Shown: in pieces, positions 1 to 9,001 of the stretch | Layout: every line of letters starts with the position of its first letter | Position numbering within the stretch: position 1 is the stretch's first letter | Source of the DNA: Paracoccus endophyticus | GTDB taxonomy: Bacteria; Pseudomonadota; Alphaproteobacteria; Rhodobacterales; Rhodobacteraceae | Assembly: GCF_003286075.1 (NCBI RefSeq) | Contig: NZ_QLUV01000002.1 | Span: 1 to 64,000 of the forward strand | Reading direction: 5' to 3' | DNA length: 64,000 nt | Notes under the pieces: model-generated | What the model was told of the DNA's origin: nothing | The model's input: only the letters and a program-made list of their open reading frames with translations | The model's database searches: none | Program-made: the position numbers and the translations under genes

Positions 1-624
1 GACGGGGGCGAGCGCAGCTTCAGCTATTGGCGCGACAACTCGGCCGCCCGGCGGCTGGCCGACGACGCGGGCGCGCTGGCCGCAAGCCTGTCGGGCGCGG
101 ACTGGCTGTATCTGTCGGGGATCACGCTGGCGATCCTGCCCCCGGCCGGCCGCGACAATCTGCTGTGCGCGCTGGCCGCGGCGCGCACCGCCGGCGTGCA
201 GGTCGCCCTTGATCCGAACCTGCGCCCGCGGCTGTGGCCCGACGCGGCCACCATGCGCGCCTGCGTGACGCGCGCCGCGGGCCTGTCGGACCTGGTGCTG
301 CCCAGCCTGGACGACGAGACGGCGCATTTCGGCGACACCGGCGCCGAGGCGACGGTGGAGCGTTATCTGGGCGCCGGCGCGGGCTCGGTCGTGGTCAAGG
401 CGGGCGGCGGCCCGATCCGCTTTGGCGGCGCGGGCGGCAGCGGCCTTGTGGACGATCTGGCGCCCGAGGTGCCGGTGGACACCACCGCCGCCGGCGACAG
501 CTTCAACGCGGGCTTTCTGGCCGCATGGCTGGGCGGGCAGGACAGTGCGGACGCGGTGCGCGCCGGCCATGCGGTCAGTCGCCAGGTGATCCGCCGGCGC
601 GGCGCGCTGGTCGACCTGGCCTAG
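1..624 (+). CDS. kdgK: 2-keto-3-deoxygluconate kinase, PfkB family (5' end outside window)
   Basis: The first 207 codons in the window are the C-terminal two thirds of a PfkB/ribokinase-family sugar kinase. The reading frame is open from base 1, so the start lies upstream. The second PfkB signature, DTTAAGDSFNAGF, is near residue 160 of the visible part and carries the catalytic Asp; ALDPNLRPRLWP is typical of KDG kinases. Members phosphorylate 2-keto-3-deoxygluconate to KDPG ahead of Entner-Doudoroff aldol cleavage in the cytoplasm. Its 3' end abuts, tail to tail, a remnant of a GntR-type regulator, a class that often controls sugar-acid catabolism. The kinase assignment is firm; the KDG substrate is inferred. 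Confidence 0.8.
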   Translation, partial: DGGERSFSYWRDNSAARRLADDAGALAASLSGADWLYLSGITLAILPPAGRDNLLCALAAARTAGVQVALDPNLRPRLWPDAATMRACVTRAAGLSDLVLPSLDDETAHFGDTGAEATVERYLGAGAGSVVVKAGGGPIRFGGAGGSGLVDDLAPEVPVDTTAAGDSFNAGFLAAWLGGQDSADAVRAGHAVSRQVIRRRGALVDLA

Positions 625-820
625 CCCCCCGCCGCCCCGGCATCCCCCGCCGCGCCTTCGTCGGCCTGCGGGCCGGACGCTGGGCCCAGCAGGCGGCTGA
701 TGTTGCGTTCCAGCCCGTCGAAATGCGCGGTGATGGCCGCATCCATCAGGGCCGCGTCACGGGTCTGCAGGGCGCGCAGCATCGCGTCATGGTCGGCCAG
801 AACGCGGGCCGCGCGCGATG
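621..820 (-). pseudogene. C-terminal remnant of a GntR-family regulator (FCD domain)
   Basis: On the minus strand about 65 codons resemble the last helices of an FCD (FadR C-terminal) ligand-binding domain, with a stretch LADHDAMLRAL followed by AAITAHFDGLERNISRL. No winged-helix DNA-binding domain precedes it; upstream of about position 820 the frame runs antisense to an unrelated gene fragment. It is therefore read as the 3' stub of a GntR regulator that probably once controlled the adjacent sugar-acid kinase. The frame stays open further upstream, but that sequence does not look like FCD. Confidence 0.5.
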
Positions 821-873
821 CTGCTGGACCTCGTCCGGCCGCTGGACCCCGTGGCGCTGCGGTGGGGACGGTG

Positions 874-1257
874 ATGGCCGGGTTGCGGCTGCCCGCCCGG
901 GCCTGCCTGGCCGGGCGCGTCTGGCGGCCCGGCATCGGCCCGGCGCTGGTCACCCTGCGCGATCGCGCGGTGATCGACGTGACCTCGCCCGAGGCGCCGA
1001 CGATGCGCGACCTGCTGGAAATGGACGACCCCGCCGGCTGGCTGGCGGCGCAGCCGGGCACGCCGGTCTGCGCGCTGGACGATCTGGCGGCAGCGGGGCC
1101 GGGATCGTCGCCCGGAGCGGACGACCTGCGCCTGCTGTCGCCTGTGGCGCGCAGGCCGACGGTGAACCCGTCCATCGACGGGGTGATCGCCCCGCCGAGG
1201 TTGCCCTTGCAGTCGGTCTCCGGCGCGCTGTCGGCATGGCACGGGAAGCGCAGATAG
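874..1257 (+). pseudogene. Truncated fumarylacetoacetate hydrolase-family protein (N-terminal fragment)
   Basis: A 127-codon frame starts at an ATG preceded by a GGTGGGGA purine stretch. Its first 90 residues match the N-terminal cap of FAH-family sugar-acid hydratases or hydrolases (GRVWRPGIGP, APTMRDLLEMDD, ALDDL, LRLLSPV). After about position 1145 the resemblance ends abruptly, and the metal-binding catalytic core expected in a protein of roughly 380 residues is absent. The last 35 codons look like random read-through antisense to another fragment. It is probably a deletion remnant and not functional. Such FAH proteins often accompany KDG kinases in sugar-acid clusters, which fits the upstream neighbour. 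Confidence 0.55.
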
Positions 1258-1770
1258 TCACCGCCCGCGCAGTATGGCCTTCTGGCTGGGCCTGGCGGAG
1301 CGCGCCTCGGGAAAGCGGTCTCCGACCTTGTCGGCGTAGCCGGCCCGGACCCACGTCAGGATCCGGCCCAGCATCGCGCGCAGCGCCTCCTGCTCCCGCT
1401 CGCTCAGCGGCTCCAGCATCATCGCCTCGAGCGTCAGGCTGATCGGGTCGGCCTGTTCGCACAGATCCTGCCCCGCCTGCATGACGGTCAGCGTGAACCG
1501 GCGCGCATCGACGGGCGAGTTGGTGCGCTGCACCAGCCCCGCCTTGATCAGCCGCGACAGCATCCGCGACGTGGCCGTGCGCTCGAACTTGGTCAGCTGC
1601 GCAAGCTGCGTGAAGGTCACCGACGGGTTGTCCCGGATCAGCCGCAGCACCCGGATCTCGTACACGGACAGGCCGAACCGGGTCTCGAAAATGCGGCCGG
1701 CGTTGCTGATCCCGTCCTCGGCGACCGAGGCGAGCTGATACGTCAGGCTTTGTCTGAGCATGGAGGACAA
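1258..1770 (-). CDS. MarR-family transcriptional regulator
   Basis: This 170-residue protein has the usual length and layout of MarR regulators: N-terminal dimerisation helices, then a winged helix at about residues 45-110 with LAQLTKFERTATSRMLSRL as the recognition region and a wing around SPVDARRF. MarR proteins are cytoplasmic dimers that repress nearby genes and release DNA on binding small aromatic or acidic ligands. It is intact although both flanks hold broken genes, so its targets may be lost or elsewhere. It is divergent from the damaged M20 amidohydrolase, which may once have been its target. Confidence 0.85.
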   Translation of the reverse strand: MSSMLRQSLTYQLASVAEDGISNAGRIFETRFGLSVYEIRVLRLIRDNPSVTFTQLAQLTKFERTATSRMLSRLIKAGLVQRTNSPVDARRFTLTVMQAGQDLCEQADPISLTLEAMMLEPLSEREQEALRAMLGRILTWVRAGYADKVGDRFPEARSARPSQKAILRGR

Positions 1771-1911
1771 CCAGGCATTGCGGAGGAGAGGCTAGAGGGC
1801 ATGCGGGCATAGCACAACTGTTGCAGAATGCAACTAATCGAGGCAGCGGGATCGTGCATCGACATCCTGAGGAGGGGGCGTCTGCGACATTGCCCACAGG
1901 GAGGAACGTCA

Positions 1912-2004
1912 TGTCCGTCGCATATCCGGCCGGGACCGAGGGTCTTGGCGCGTCCACCGAACAGAGAGGCGAGATCTCGGCCAGCCGCCTGATCGCCGCC
2001 GGGC
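1912..2004 (+). other. Orphan translation start ahead of the M20 remnant
   Basis: An AGGGAGGA ribosome-binding site precedes an ATG at 1912, opening a frame that begins MSVAYPAGTEGLG. I do not recognise it. The frame is out of phase with the amidohydrolase remnant that starts near 1996. It looks like the head of a lost gene joined by deletion to the body of another. Confidence 0.3.
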
Positions 2005-2633
2005 GTGGCGATGACCGCCTCGAACAACCTGGACATCGTGATCGAGGGGCGCGGCGCCCATAGCGCGATGCCGCAGGCGGCGGTCGATCCCGTCATGGTC
2101 GCCGTGGCCCTGGCGCAGGCCCTGCAGACCATCGTCAGCCGCAATGTCGATCCCCAGCAGCCCGCGGTGCTGTCGATCACCCAGATCCATGCCGGCTCTC
2201 GGCCTACAACGTCATCCCCGAACGCGCCGTGCTGAACGGGACGATCCGCAGCTATGACGCCGGGGTGCAGGCCCTGATCGTCGAGCGCATCCGCACGCTG
2301 GCGGCCGGTGTCGCCGCGGGCTTTGGCGCGACTGCGCAGGTCACCGTCCACGACGGCTATCCCGCGCTGGTCAACGCGCCCGAACAGGCGGCGCAGGCGA
2401 TCCGCGTCGCCGGCGGCATCGTCGGCGCGGCGATGGTGGACGGCAACGCGCCGCGGCTGACCGGCAGCGAGGATTTCTCGTACATGCTGCAGCACGCGCC
2501 GGGCGCGTTCCTGTGGCTGGGACAGGGCCACGGGCCGACCCTTCACAACCCGGCCTTCGACTTCAACGACGACCTGATCCCGCTGGGCGCGACGATCCTG
2601 GTCCGGTTGGCCGAAGATCGCCTGAGGGCCTGA
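1996..2633 (+). pseudogene. M20-family amidohydrolase (hippurate hydrolase-like), headless and frameshifted
   Basis: The sequence encodes the dimerisation domain and C-terminal half of an M20D amidohydrolase. The part before about 2199 is in one frame (GVAMTASNNLDIVIEGRGAHSAMP, then QTIVSRNVDP). The part after it is in another (AYNVIPERAVLNGTIRSY through LTGSEDFSYMLQ and GPTLHNPAFDFNDD). A one-base shift at the codons following the HAGS motif breaks the gene. The N-terminal metal-binding half of roughly 180 residues is missing. Family members are cytoplasmic metallo-amidases acting on N-acyl amino acids. This copy should be inactive unless the shift is an assembly error, and even then it lacks the first half. 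Confidence 0.75.
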
Positions 2634-2786
2634 TCCGGTGGGCCGGCGGGATCGGCGGCCCAGCCTTTCCATCCTGCGGCCCGGCCTGTCGGAACGCGCG
2701 GCGCGACGGCGCGGCGCCCTGCCAGACCCGGCCCCGCCGTGTCGGGCGAATTGCCGGCGGCCGGGCTGCGTCCCCTGGGCGTGACC

Positions 2787-3911
2787 TCAGCCCGCCAAGG
2801 CCCGCAGCGGCACGGACAGCGTGACCCGCAGGCCCTGCGGCGCCCATTCGGCGGTCAGGGCGCCGCCCAGGCTGTCGATGCCGCCCGCCACCATGGTCGC
2901 GCCGAACCCTGTCGCCGCCGGGGGGCCTGCGGGCGGCGGGCCGCCGCACTCCTCCCACGCGATCTCGAACCGGTCGGCGTGCCGGCGGCAGTCCACGTGC
3001 ACCGACCCCCGGTCGCCCGACAGCGCGCCGTACTTGATCGCGTTGGTGGCCTGTTCGTGCAGGATCAGGGCCAGCGTCGTCGCGGCGGTCCGCCCCAGCG
3101 GCAGGTCGTCGCCGGTGATCCTGATGCGCTGCCCGTCCTCGTCATAGGGCGTCAGCAGCACCGTCAGCAGGCCCCGGACGGTGCTGTCGCGTTCGGTCCC
3201 CGTGCCGTCGGGCAGGACATAGTCGTGCGCCCGCGCCAGCGCGCCGATGCGCCCGCGGAACGCGGCCGCAAAGCCGTGCGCCTGGCTGTCGCGGGCCGAG
3301 GCCGAGGCCAGCCCGCCGACGACGCTGAAGACGTTCTTGATGCGGTGCGACAGCTCGCGCGCCAGCAGGTCGCGCGTCTGGATCGTCCGCTTCAGTTCCA
3401 GATGCGCCATGGTCTGGCGGGCCAGCGCGCGCAGGACCTCCTGCTGCTCGGTGCTCAGGCCGCCCGGCCGGGGGTGATAGTCCAGGACGCAGACCGTGCC
3501 CAGCGGCAAACCTTCGGGCGTGTCCAGCCGCGCCCCCGCATAGAACCGCAGATGCGGCGTTCCCGACACCAGCGGATTGCAGTCGAACCGCCCGTCGGCC
3601 GCAAGGTCCGGGACCACCAGCATGTCGGGTTCCAGGATCGCCCGCGCGCACAGCGACACGTCCAGCGGCATCTCGCGCACCCCCAGGCCGATCTCGGACT
3701 TGAAGAACTGGCGCGTGTCGGCGATCAGGTTGACGACCGCCATCGGGGCCTTGCAGACCAGTGCCGCGACCCGCGTGATGTTGTCGAACTCGGGCTCGGG
3801 CGGGGTGTCGAGGACGCCATAGCGCAAAAGCGCGGCAAGCCGGTCGGCCTCGCTCCAGCCGTCCGCCGCGGGCGAAGCCACGGGCGGCGGGGTCGCGCCG
3901 TCAGCGGTCAT
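2787..3911 (-). CDS. GAF-domain sensor histidine kinase, HWE/HisKA_2 type
   Basis: This 374-residue soluble protein has a GAF domain at about residues 40-170, a HisKA_2-type phosphoacceptor helix with ELSHRIKNVFSVV (His189), and a C-terminal ATPase domain with the N-box HEQATNAIKYGAL near residue 280. This architecture is common in alphaproteobacteria, often in light, redox or general-stress signalling. There is no transmembrane segment, so the signal is probably intracellular. No response regulator is adjacent and it stands alone on the strand, so its partner is unknown. Confidence 0.85.
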   Translation of the reverse strand: MTADGATPPPVASPAADGWSEADRLAALLRYGVLDTPPEPEFDNITRVAALVCKAPMAVVNLIADTRQFFKSEIGLGVREMPLDVSLCARAILEPDMLVVPDLAADGRFDCNPLVSGTPHLRFYAGARLDTPEGLPLGTVCVLDYHPRPGGLSTEQQEVLRALARQTMAHLELKRTIQTRDLLARELSHRIKNVFSVVGGLASASARDSQAHGFAAAFRGRIGALARAHDYVLPDGTGTERDSTVRGLLTVLLTPYDEDGQRIRITGDDLPLGRTAATTLALILHEQATNAIKYGALSGDRGSVHVDCRRHADRFEIAWEECGGPPPAGPPAATGFGATMVAGGIDSLGGALTAEWAPQGLRVTLSVPLRALAG

Positions 3912-4076
3912 GTCCGCATCCCTTGACCTGGTTCCCGTACACGACCGACATCCCTCCGAAATCTGTCCCGCCTGCCGCGATCCGCAGGCGCCCGACGCTT
4001 GCCCCGTCTTACCCCGCGGTGCCGGGGCGCGGCAACCGCGACCTGATCCGGCCGCGCCGCGACCCCCGCCGGACGG

Positions 4077-5018
4077 TCAGGCGCCGCCGCCGGGCGGCGG
4101 GTCCGTCCCGTCCGGTCCGGGCCGGTCCGACAGCAGCTCGCGGCACAGCCGCGTGAACGCCTCGGCCAGGGCCGTCGGCGCCAGCGACGCGGCGCGGGCC
4201 AGGGCGATGCGGCTGGGCGGCAGCGCGTCCCGCAGCGCAAGCCTGACCACGCGCCCCCCGTCGCACGCCCGGTCGTGCGGCAGGTCGGTCGCCAGCACCC
4301 CCACGCCAAGGCCGTTCGCCACCATCGCGCGCAGCATCTCGATCGAGCCTGTCTCGGCCGCGATGCGCGGCCGCACCCCCGCCAACTGGAACAGGGACAG
4401 GAAATAGCCCCGGCTTTCCGGCAGGTTGATCAGGACGACTGGGTCCTGCGCCAGGTCCGCCAGACCGACGCGGCCCGCCCCCGCAAGCGGGTGATCGGGT
4501 GCGACCAGGGCAAAGGGGGGACTGGCACGCAAGGGCACGATGTCCAGATCGGCCGACAGCCCGATGTCATAGACCAGCGCCAGATCGACCTGGCCGCGGC
4601 GCAGCCCCTGGGCCAGCCCGTGCAGGTCATCCTCGACCAGCCGCACGCGGGCACCGGGATGGCGCGCGCCAAAGGCGCGGATCAGCCGCGGCGCATGGCG
4701 CGGACCCAGCGTGGAATAGACCCCAAGGCACAGCTCGCCCACCAGCCCCGCGTCGGGGGCAAGGATCGCGCGTCCCTGCGCCATCAGGCCGGCCAGCGCC
4801 TCAAGCTTGTGGCGGCCAAAGGGCGTGGGCTGCATCCCCTGGCCGGGGCGGCGCAGGAACAGCGGCTGCCCGAAATGCGCCTCGATACGGGCGACGGCCT
4901 GCGAGACCGAGGGCTGCGAGACATGGACGGCCCGGGCGGCGGCCGCCGTCGAACCCGTCTCGGCCACGGCAAGCAGATAGCGGATCTGGCGAAAGTCGAA
5001 GGGAATAGGTTTCACCAA
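4077..5018 (-). CDS. LysR-family transcriptional regulator
   Basis: This 313-residue protein has a LysR winged helix at residues 10-70 (RQIRYLLAVAETGSTAAAARAVHVSQPSVSQAVARIE) followed by a periplasmic-binding-protein-like effector domain. It is divergent from the CoA-transferase/acyl-CoA dehydrogenase pair with 81 bp between the starts, the standard arrangement for a LysR activator of the neighbouring operon. The proline- and glycine-rich tail after about residue 300 is probably disordered. The inducer is unknown, perhaps the acid or CoA ester handled by the pair. Confidence 0.88.
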   Translation of the reverse strand: MVKPIPFDFRQIRYLLAVAETGSTAAAARAVHVSQPSVSQAVARIEAHFGQPLFLRRPGQGMQPTPFGRHKLEALAGLMAQGRAILAPDAGLVGELCLGVYSTLGPRHAPRLIRAFGARHPGARVRLVEDDLHGLAQGLRRGQVDLALVYDIGLSADLDIVPLRASPPFALVAPDHPLAGAGRVGLADLAQDPVVLINLPESRGYFLSLFQLAGVRPRIAAETGSIEMLRAMVANGLGVGVLATDLPHDRACDGGRVVRLALRDALPPSRIALARAASLAPTALAEAFTRLCRELLSDRPGPDGTDPPPGGGA

Positions 5019-5099
5019 TCCAGTCTATGCCGGATCGCTATTTCCGCCAATAGCGCGCGGCGTGATAGCGCGGTCCCCAAGGCTGAACACGGGGGACCC

Positions 5100-6254
5100 A
5101 TGCCACAGCAACAACAACCCTTGGCGGGGGTGCGGGTGCTCGACTTCACCCGCGTCCTGGCCGGACCCTATGCGACCGCGCTGATGGCCGACCTGGGCGC
5201 CGACGTCATCAAGGTCGAGGCGCCGGACGGCGACGAGTATCGTCATGTCGGCCCCTTCCGCGACGGCGAAAGCGCGCTGTTCCAGACCGTGAACCGCGGC
5301 AAGCGGTCGATCGTGCTGGACCTGCGCGCGCCCGACGACCTGGCGCTTGCACGACGCCTCGCGGACCGCGCCGACGTGGTGGTCGAGAATTTCCGGCCCG
5401 GGGTGATGGCGCGGCTGGGGCTGGACGCCGCCACCCTGCAGGCGGGAAACGCAGGGCTGGTCTATGCCTCGGTGTCGGGGTTCGGGCAGGGCGGCCCGAA
5501 CGCGGCACGGCCCGCCTATGACATCATCGTGCAGGCCATGGCCGGGCTGATGGCCCAGACCGGAGAGGCGGACGGCCCGCCCACGATGGTCGGTGAGGCG
5601 CTGGCCGACGTGGCGGGCGGGCTGTTCGCCGCCTGGGGGATCATGGTGGCCCTGTTCGACCGCAGCCGGACGGGCCGGGGCCGGGTCGTGGACATCGCGC
5701 TGTTCGACGCGCTGCTGTCGATGATGCCGACCGCCGGCGCGCGGGTCCTTGTGACCGACGCCGATCCCGTCCGCACCGGCAACCGCCATGCGCTGTCCGC
5801 GCCCTTCGGGGTCTATCCCGCGGGGCAGGGCCATTTTGCGGTGGCCGTGCTGAACGACAAGCTGTTCGCCGCCTTCTGCCACGTCATCGGCCGGCCCGAA
5901 CTGGCCGCCGATCCGCGGTTTGCCGGCGACGCGGCGCGCCGCACGAACGAGCCGCAGCTGGCCGAGGCCATCGCCGGTTGGGCGGGAACCCTGACGGCCG
6001 CGCAGGCCGTCGCCGCGCTGTCAGCGGCCGGCGTGCCGGCGTCGGAACTGGCCACCGCGCGTCAGGCCTGGCTGTCGGACCAGGCGCAGGCGCGGGGCCT
6101 GTCGTCGGTGGCGCAGCACCCCGCCCTGGGGCCCCTCAGCCTGCCGGAACAGCCGGTGCATTTCTCGGACAGCCCGCGCGGCGGGCGCCGGGCCGCCCCC
6201 GCGCTTGACCAACATGGCGCCCAGATCCGCGCCGAACTGGAGGATGTGCAATGA
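5100..6254 (+). CDS. CaiB/BaiF family (class III) CoA-transferase
   Basis: This 384-residue protein opens with the family hallmark LAGVRVLDFTRVLAGPYATALMADLGADVIKVE. The expected catalytic Asp is D141, in PAYDIIVQAMAGLM. Class III enzymes move CoA between carboxylic acids through an aspartyl-CoA thioester. The open frame extends far upstream, but the LysR gene lies antisense there, so the ATG at 5100 with GGGGGA just ahead is the sensible start. The stop overlaps the next start by 4 nt, so activation of an acid to a CoA ester is probably coupled to its oxidation by the adjacent dehydrogenase. The substrate cannot be told from sequence. Confidence 0.88.
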   Translation: MPQQQQPLAGVRVLDFTRVLAGPYATALMADLGADVIKVEAPDGDEYRHVGPFRDGESALFQTVNRGKRSIVLDLRAPDDLALARRLADRADVVVENFRPGVMARLGLDAATLQAGNAGLVYASVSGFGQGGPNAARPAYDIIVQAMAGLMAQTGEADGPPTMVGEALADVAGGLFAAWGIMVALFDRSRTGRGRVVDIALFDALLSMMPTAGARVLVTDADPVRTGNRHALSAPFGVYPAGQGHFAVAVLNDKLFAAFCHVIGRPELAADPRFAGDAARRTNEPQLAEAIAGWAGTLTAAQAVAALSAAGVPASELATARQAWLSDQAQARGLSSVAQHPALGPLSLPEQPVHFSDSPRGGRRAAPALDQHGAQIRAELEDVQ

Positions 6255-7384
6255 CCGACTGGACCGAGGACGAGGGCGCGCTGCTGGACCAGATCGCCCG
6301 CTTTGCCGCCGAGGTGCTGGCCCCGCGCGCGGCCGCGCTGGACGAGACCGCGACATTCGCCACCTGCCACCTGCCCGCGATGGCCGCGCTGGGCCTGATG
6401 GGGCTGAACCTGTCCGAGGCGGACGGCGGGCTGGGCCTGTCCGGGCCCGCCCTTTATCGGGCGGTCGAGTTGATCGCCGGGGCCTGCGGGGCCACGGCCT
6501 CGATGCTGACGGCGCATTACCTGGCGACGGATGCGCTGCATCTGGGGGGCGACGCGGCGCTGCGGGCGCGGTTCCTGCCGCCCGCGGCGGCCGGGGCGCT
6601 GGGGGCATTCGCGCTGACCGAACCGCAGGCCGGGTCGAACCCGGCCGACATGCGCACGACCGCCCGGCGCGACGGCGATGGCTATCGGTTGCAGGGGTCG
6701 AAATGCTTCATCTCGAACGCCGGGGCGGCGGATTTCATGGTGGTCTTTGCCAAGACCGACCCCGGCGCGGGCGCCCGCGGCGTGTCGGCCTTTGTGGTCG
6801 AGCCGAAGGCGAGCCGCGGCATCACCATCGGCCCGGCCGAACGGACCATGGGCCTGCGCGGCGGCCATGTCTTCGGGGTCAGCTTCGACGACTGCCATGT
6901 TCCGGCCGCGAACCGGCTGGGCAACGAGGGCACGGGGTTCCGCACGGCGATGAAGGTGCTGGACAACGGCCGCATCGAGGTGGCCGCCCAGGCGACCGGC
7001 ATCGCCGAGGCCGCGCTGGCCGCCGCCATCGCCTATGCCCGGGACCGCCAGGTGGGCGGGCATCCCATCGCCGACTTCCAGGGCCTTCAGTGGATGCTGG
7101 CCGACAGCGCCAACGACCTGGCCGCGGCACGCGCGCTGGGACTGGCCGCGGCGCGGCTGCGCGGCACGGGCGCGCGCTACTCGACCGAAAGCGCGCACGC
7201 CAAGCTGTTCGCGTCCGAGGCCGCCTGGCGCATCGCCGACCGCGCCCTGCAGATCCATGGCGGCTATGGCTATTGCCGCGACTTTCCGCTGGAGCGGTAT
7301 CTGCGCGACCTGCGGATCTTCCGCATCTACGAGGGCAGCTCGGAAATCCAGCGCACGATCATCGCGCGCGGCCTGCTGGCCTGA
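6251..7384 (+). CDS. Acyl-CoA dehydrogenase
   Basis: This 377-residue protein has the three acyl-CoA dehydrogenase regions: an N-terminal helical domain, a middle beta domain with FALTEPQAGSNPADMRTTA and CFISNAGAADFMVVF, and a C-terminal helical domain ending in IYEGSSEIQRTIIARGLL, whose Glu is at the usual catalytic-base position. The FAD flavoprotein desaturates an acyl-CoA at alpha-beta and passes electrons to ETF. It is translationally coupled to the CoA-transferase by an ATGA overlap under a divergent LysR regulator, so a short dedicated catabolic route is likely. Chain specificity is not evident. Confidence 0.9.
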   Translation: MTDWTEDEGALLDQIARFAAEVLAPRAAALDETATFATCHLPAMAALGLMGLNLSEADGGLGLSGPALYRAVELIAGACGATASMLTAHYLATDALHLGGDAALRARFLPPAAAGALGAFALTEPQAGSNPADMRTTARRDGDGYRLQGSKCFISNAGAADFMVVFAKTDPGAGARGVSAFVVEPKASRGITIGPAERTMGLRGGHVFGVSFDDCHVPAANRLGNEGTGFRTAMKVLDNGRIEVAAQATGIAEAALAAAIAYARDRQVGGHPIADFQGLQWMLADSANDLAAARALGLAAARLRGTGARYSTESAHAKLFASEAAWRIADRALQIHGGYGYCRDFPLERYLRDLRIFRIYEGSSEIQRTIIARGLLA

Positions 7385-7393
7385 CGGACCGCC

Positions 7394-7448
7394 CGTCCCT
7401 TGCGCAGCCTGACCGGCGCGTTCGCGCCCGCGTTAGGCTGCCGGGACG
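7394..7448. terminator. Imperfect hairpin between convergent operons
   Basis: CGTCCC and GCAGCCT at 7394-7410 are mirrored by AGGCTGC and GGGACG at 7435-7448, giving an interrupted stem between the end of the acyl-CoA dehydrogenase gene and the converging transporter ATPase gene. There is no clear T-run. It is a candidate bidirectional terminator only. Confidence 0.35.
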
Positions 7449-7571
7449 GCGTTCGTGACGCTGGGTGCGAACCAGCGCGGCCGCGCGTCGCGGGCGAGGG
7501 GGCGATGCTGCCGCGGGGTTTCCGGGACGACAGGCCATGGCCCTCGCTCGTCCTGGCGGGGACCGAACGGG

Positions 7572-8342
7572 TCAGAAGCTGTTGCGCTCGTGATAGGTCC
7601 GCAGGAACCCCTGGATGCGCGGGTCTTCCGGCTGGTGCAGGATGCGGCCGGGCGTGTCCACGCCGACCAGCTCGCCCCGTTCCATGAAGGCCACCTGATC
7701 GGCCACGTGCGAGGCAAAGCCCATCTCGTGGGTGACGACGACCATGGTCATGCCCTCGCCCGCCAGCGCCTTCATCACGTGCAGCACCTCGCCCACCAGC
7801 TCGGGGTCCAGCGCCGAGGTCGGCTCGTCGAACAGCATCAGCCGCGGCTCCATCGCGATGGCGCGGGCGATGGCGACGCGCTGCTGCTGGCCGCCCGACA
7901 GGCGCGAGGGGTGGTTGTCCATCTTGTCGGCCAGCCCGACCTTGGCCAGCGCGTCGGCGGCGCGTCCCGCGGCGTCCGGCCGCGACAGGCCCCGGACGCG
8001 GATCAGCCCCTCGGCCACGTTCTCGCGCGCGGTCATGTGGGGCCACAGGTTGAACTGCTGGAACACCATCCCGATTGACCGCCGCATCTCGCGCAGCGCG
8101 CGGCCGCGCATGCGCCTGCCCGGCGCCTCGTAGCCGATCATCCGCCCGTCGATGCGGATCTCGCCCGCGCTGTAGTCCTCGAGGAAGTTGATGCAGCGCA
8201 GCAGCGTGGACTTGCCCGAACCGGACGGCCCGATCAGGCACGTCACCTTGCCGGGCGGGATCGACAGGTTCACGTCCCGCAGCGCCTGGAACGGCCCGTA
8301 GAACTTGCTGACGTTGCGGATTTCGACGGACGAGGCCTGCAT
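7572..8342 (-). CDS. Amino-acid ABC transporter ATP-binding protein (histidine operon)
   Basis: This 256-residue ATPase has Walker [11 protein letters not shown]-loop [11 protein letters not shown], signature [14 protein letters not shown], Walker [15 protein letters not shown] and the switch His in [10 protein letters not shown]. The FNLWPH and EMGFA motifs are typical of the polar amino-acid uptake (HisP/GlnQ) subfamily. It is the last gene of the hut operon, two bases after the second permease, and energises uptake through the two permeases at the inner membrane. Context makes histidine or urocanate the likely cargo. The ATG at 8342 is the start; longer readings run into the permease. Confidence 0.92.
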   Translation of the reverse strand: MQASSVEIRNVSKFYGPFQALRDVNLSIPPGKVTCLIGPSGSGKSTLLRCINFLEDYSAGEIRIDGRMIGYEAPGRRMRGRALREMRRSIGMVFQQFNLWPHMTARENVAEGLIRVRGLSRPDAAGRAADALAKVGLADKMDNHPSRLSGGQQQRVAIARAIAMEPRLMLFDEPTSALDPELVGEVLHVMKALAGEGMTMVVVTHEMGFASHVADQVAFMERGELVGVDTPGRILHQPEDPRIQGFLRTYHERNSF

Positions 8343-8344
8343 CG

Positions 8345-9001
8345 TCAGGTCCTTTCGAGAAGATGTTTCGTGATGCGCGTCTCGAGCCGGCGGCCCAGCC
8401 GCGAGATGGTCTCGACGAGACCCCAGAAGAACAGCGCCAGCACCAGGTTCGCCTCGACGAAACGGAAGGTCTCGGCCGACATCCGGCTGACCTGGTACAT
8501 CAGCTCGGGCACCGTGATGATCGACAGGATGACCGTTTCCTTGGTCAGGATGATCGAGAAGTTGACCAGCGCCGGCAGCGCCGACACCAGGCTGAGCGGC
8601 AGCAGGATGCGCCGCACGATCGACGGCTCGGACATGCCGATGGCACGGGCGGCCTCGATCTGGCCGGGAGCCACGGCGCGGAACCCCGACCGGAAGATCT
8701 CGGCGAAATAGGGGCTGCCGTACAGGGTCAGGCCCAGAAGGCCTGCGGGCACCGCGTCCAGCCGCAGCCCGATCAGCGGCCCGCCATAATACAGCACGAA
8801 CAGCTGCACCAGGAACGGCGTGCCGCGGATGACCTCGATATAGACCTGGATGATCCAGTTCAGCCAGCGCGGGCCGTAGTGGCGCATCAGCGCGATCAGC
8901 AGGCCCAGCGTCATGCCGAACAGGGTGCCCAGCGCCCAGCACAGGACGGTGACGCCAAAGCCGCGCAGCAGCGCCGGCCCGTAGGTTTGCAGCAGGTCCA
9001 T
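8345..9001 (-). CDS. Amino-acid ABC transporter permease (second subunit)
   Basis: This 218-residue HisM/HisQ-type inner-membrane permease has about five hydrophobic segments and the EAA-like loop [23 protein letters not shown] that contacts the ATPase. The start [16 protein letters not shown] at 9001 is chosen because its ATG overlaps the upstream permease stop by one base (TGATG). Longer readings would run into that gene. It forms a heterodimeric channel with the preceding permease. Confidence 0.9.
   Translation of the reverse strand: MDLLQTYGPALLRGFGVTVLCWALGTLFGMTLGLLIALMRHYGPRWLNWIIQVYIEVIRGTPFLVQLFVLYYGGPLIGLRLDAVPAGLLGLTLYGSPYFAEIFRSGFRAVAPGQIEAARAIGMSEPSIVRRILLPLSLVSALPALVNFSIILTKETVILSIITVPELMYQVSRMSAETFRFVEANLVLALFFWGLVETISRLGRRLETRITKHLLERT

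Noticed and set aside
4275..5099. Upstream in-frame extension of the CoA-transferase
   Set aside because: It lies antisense to the LysR gene, and the family N-terminus begins at the ATG at 5100.
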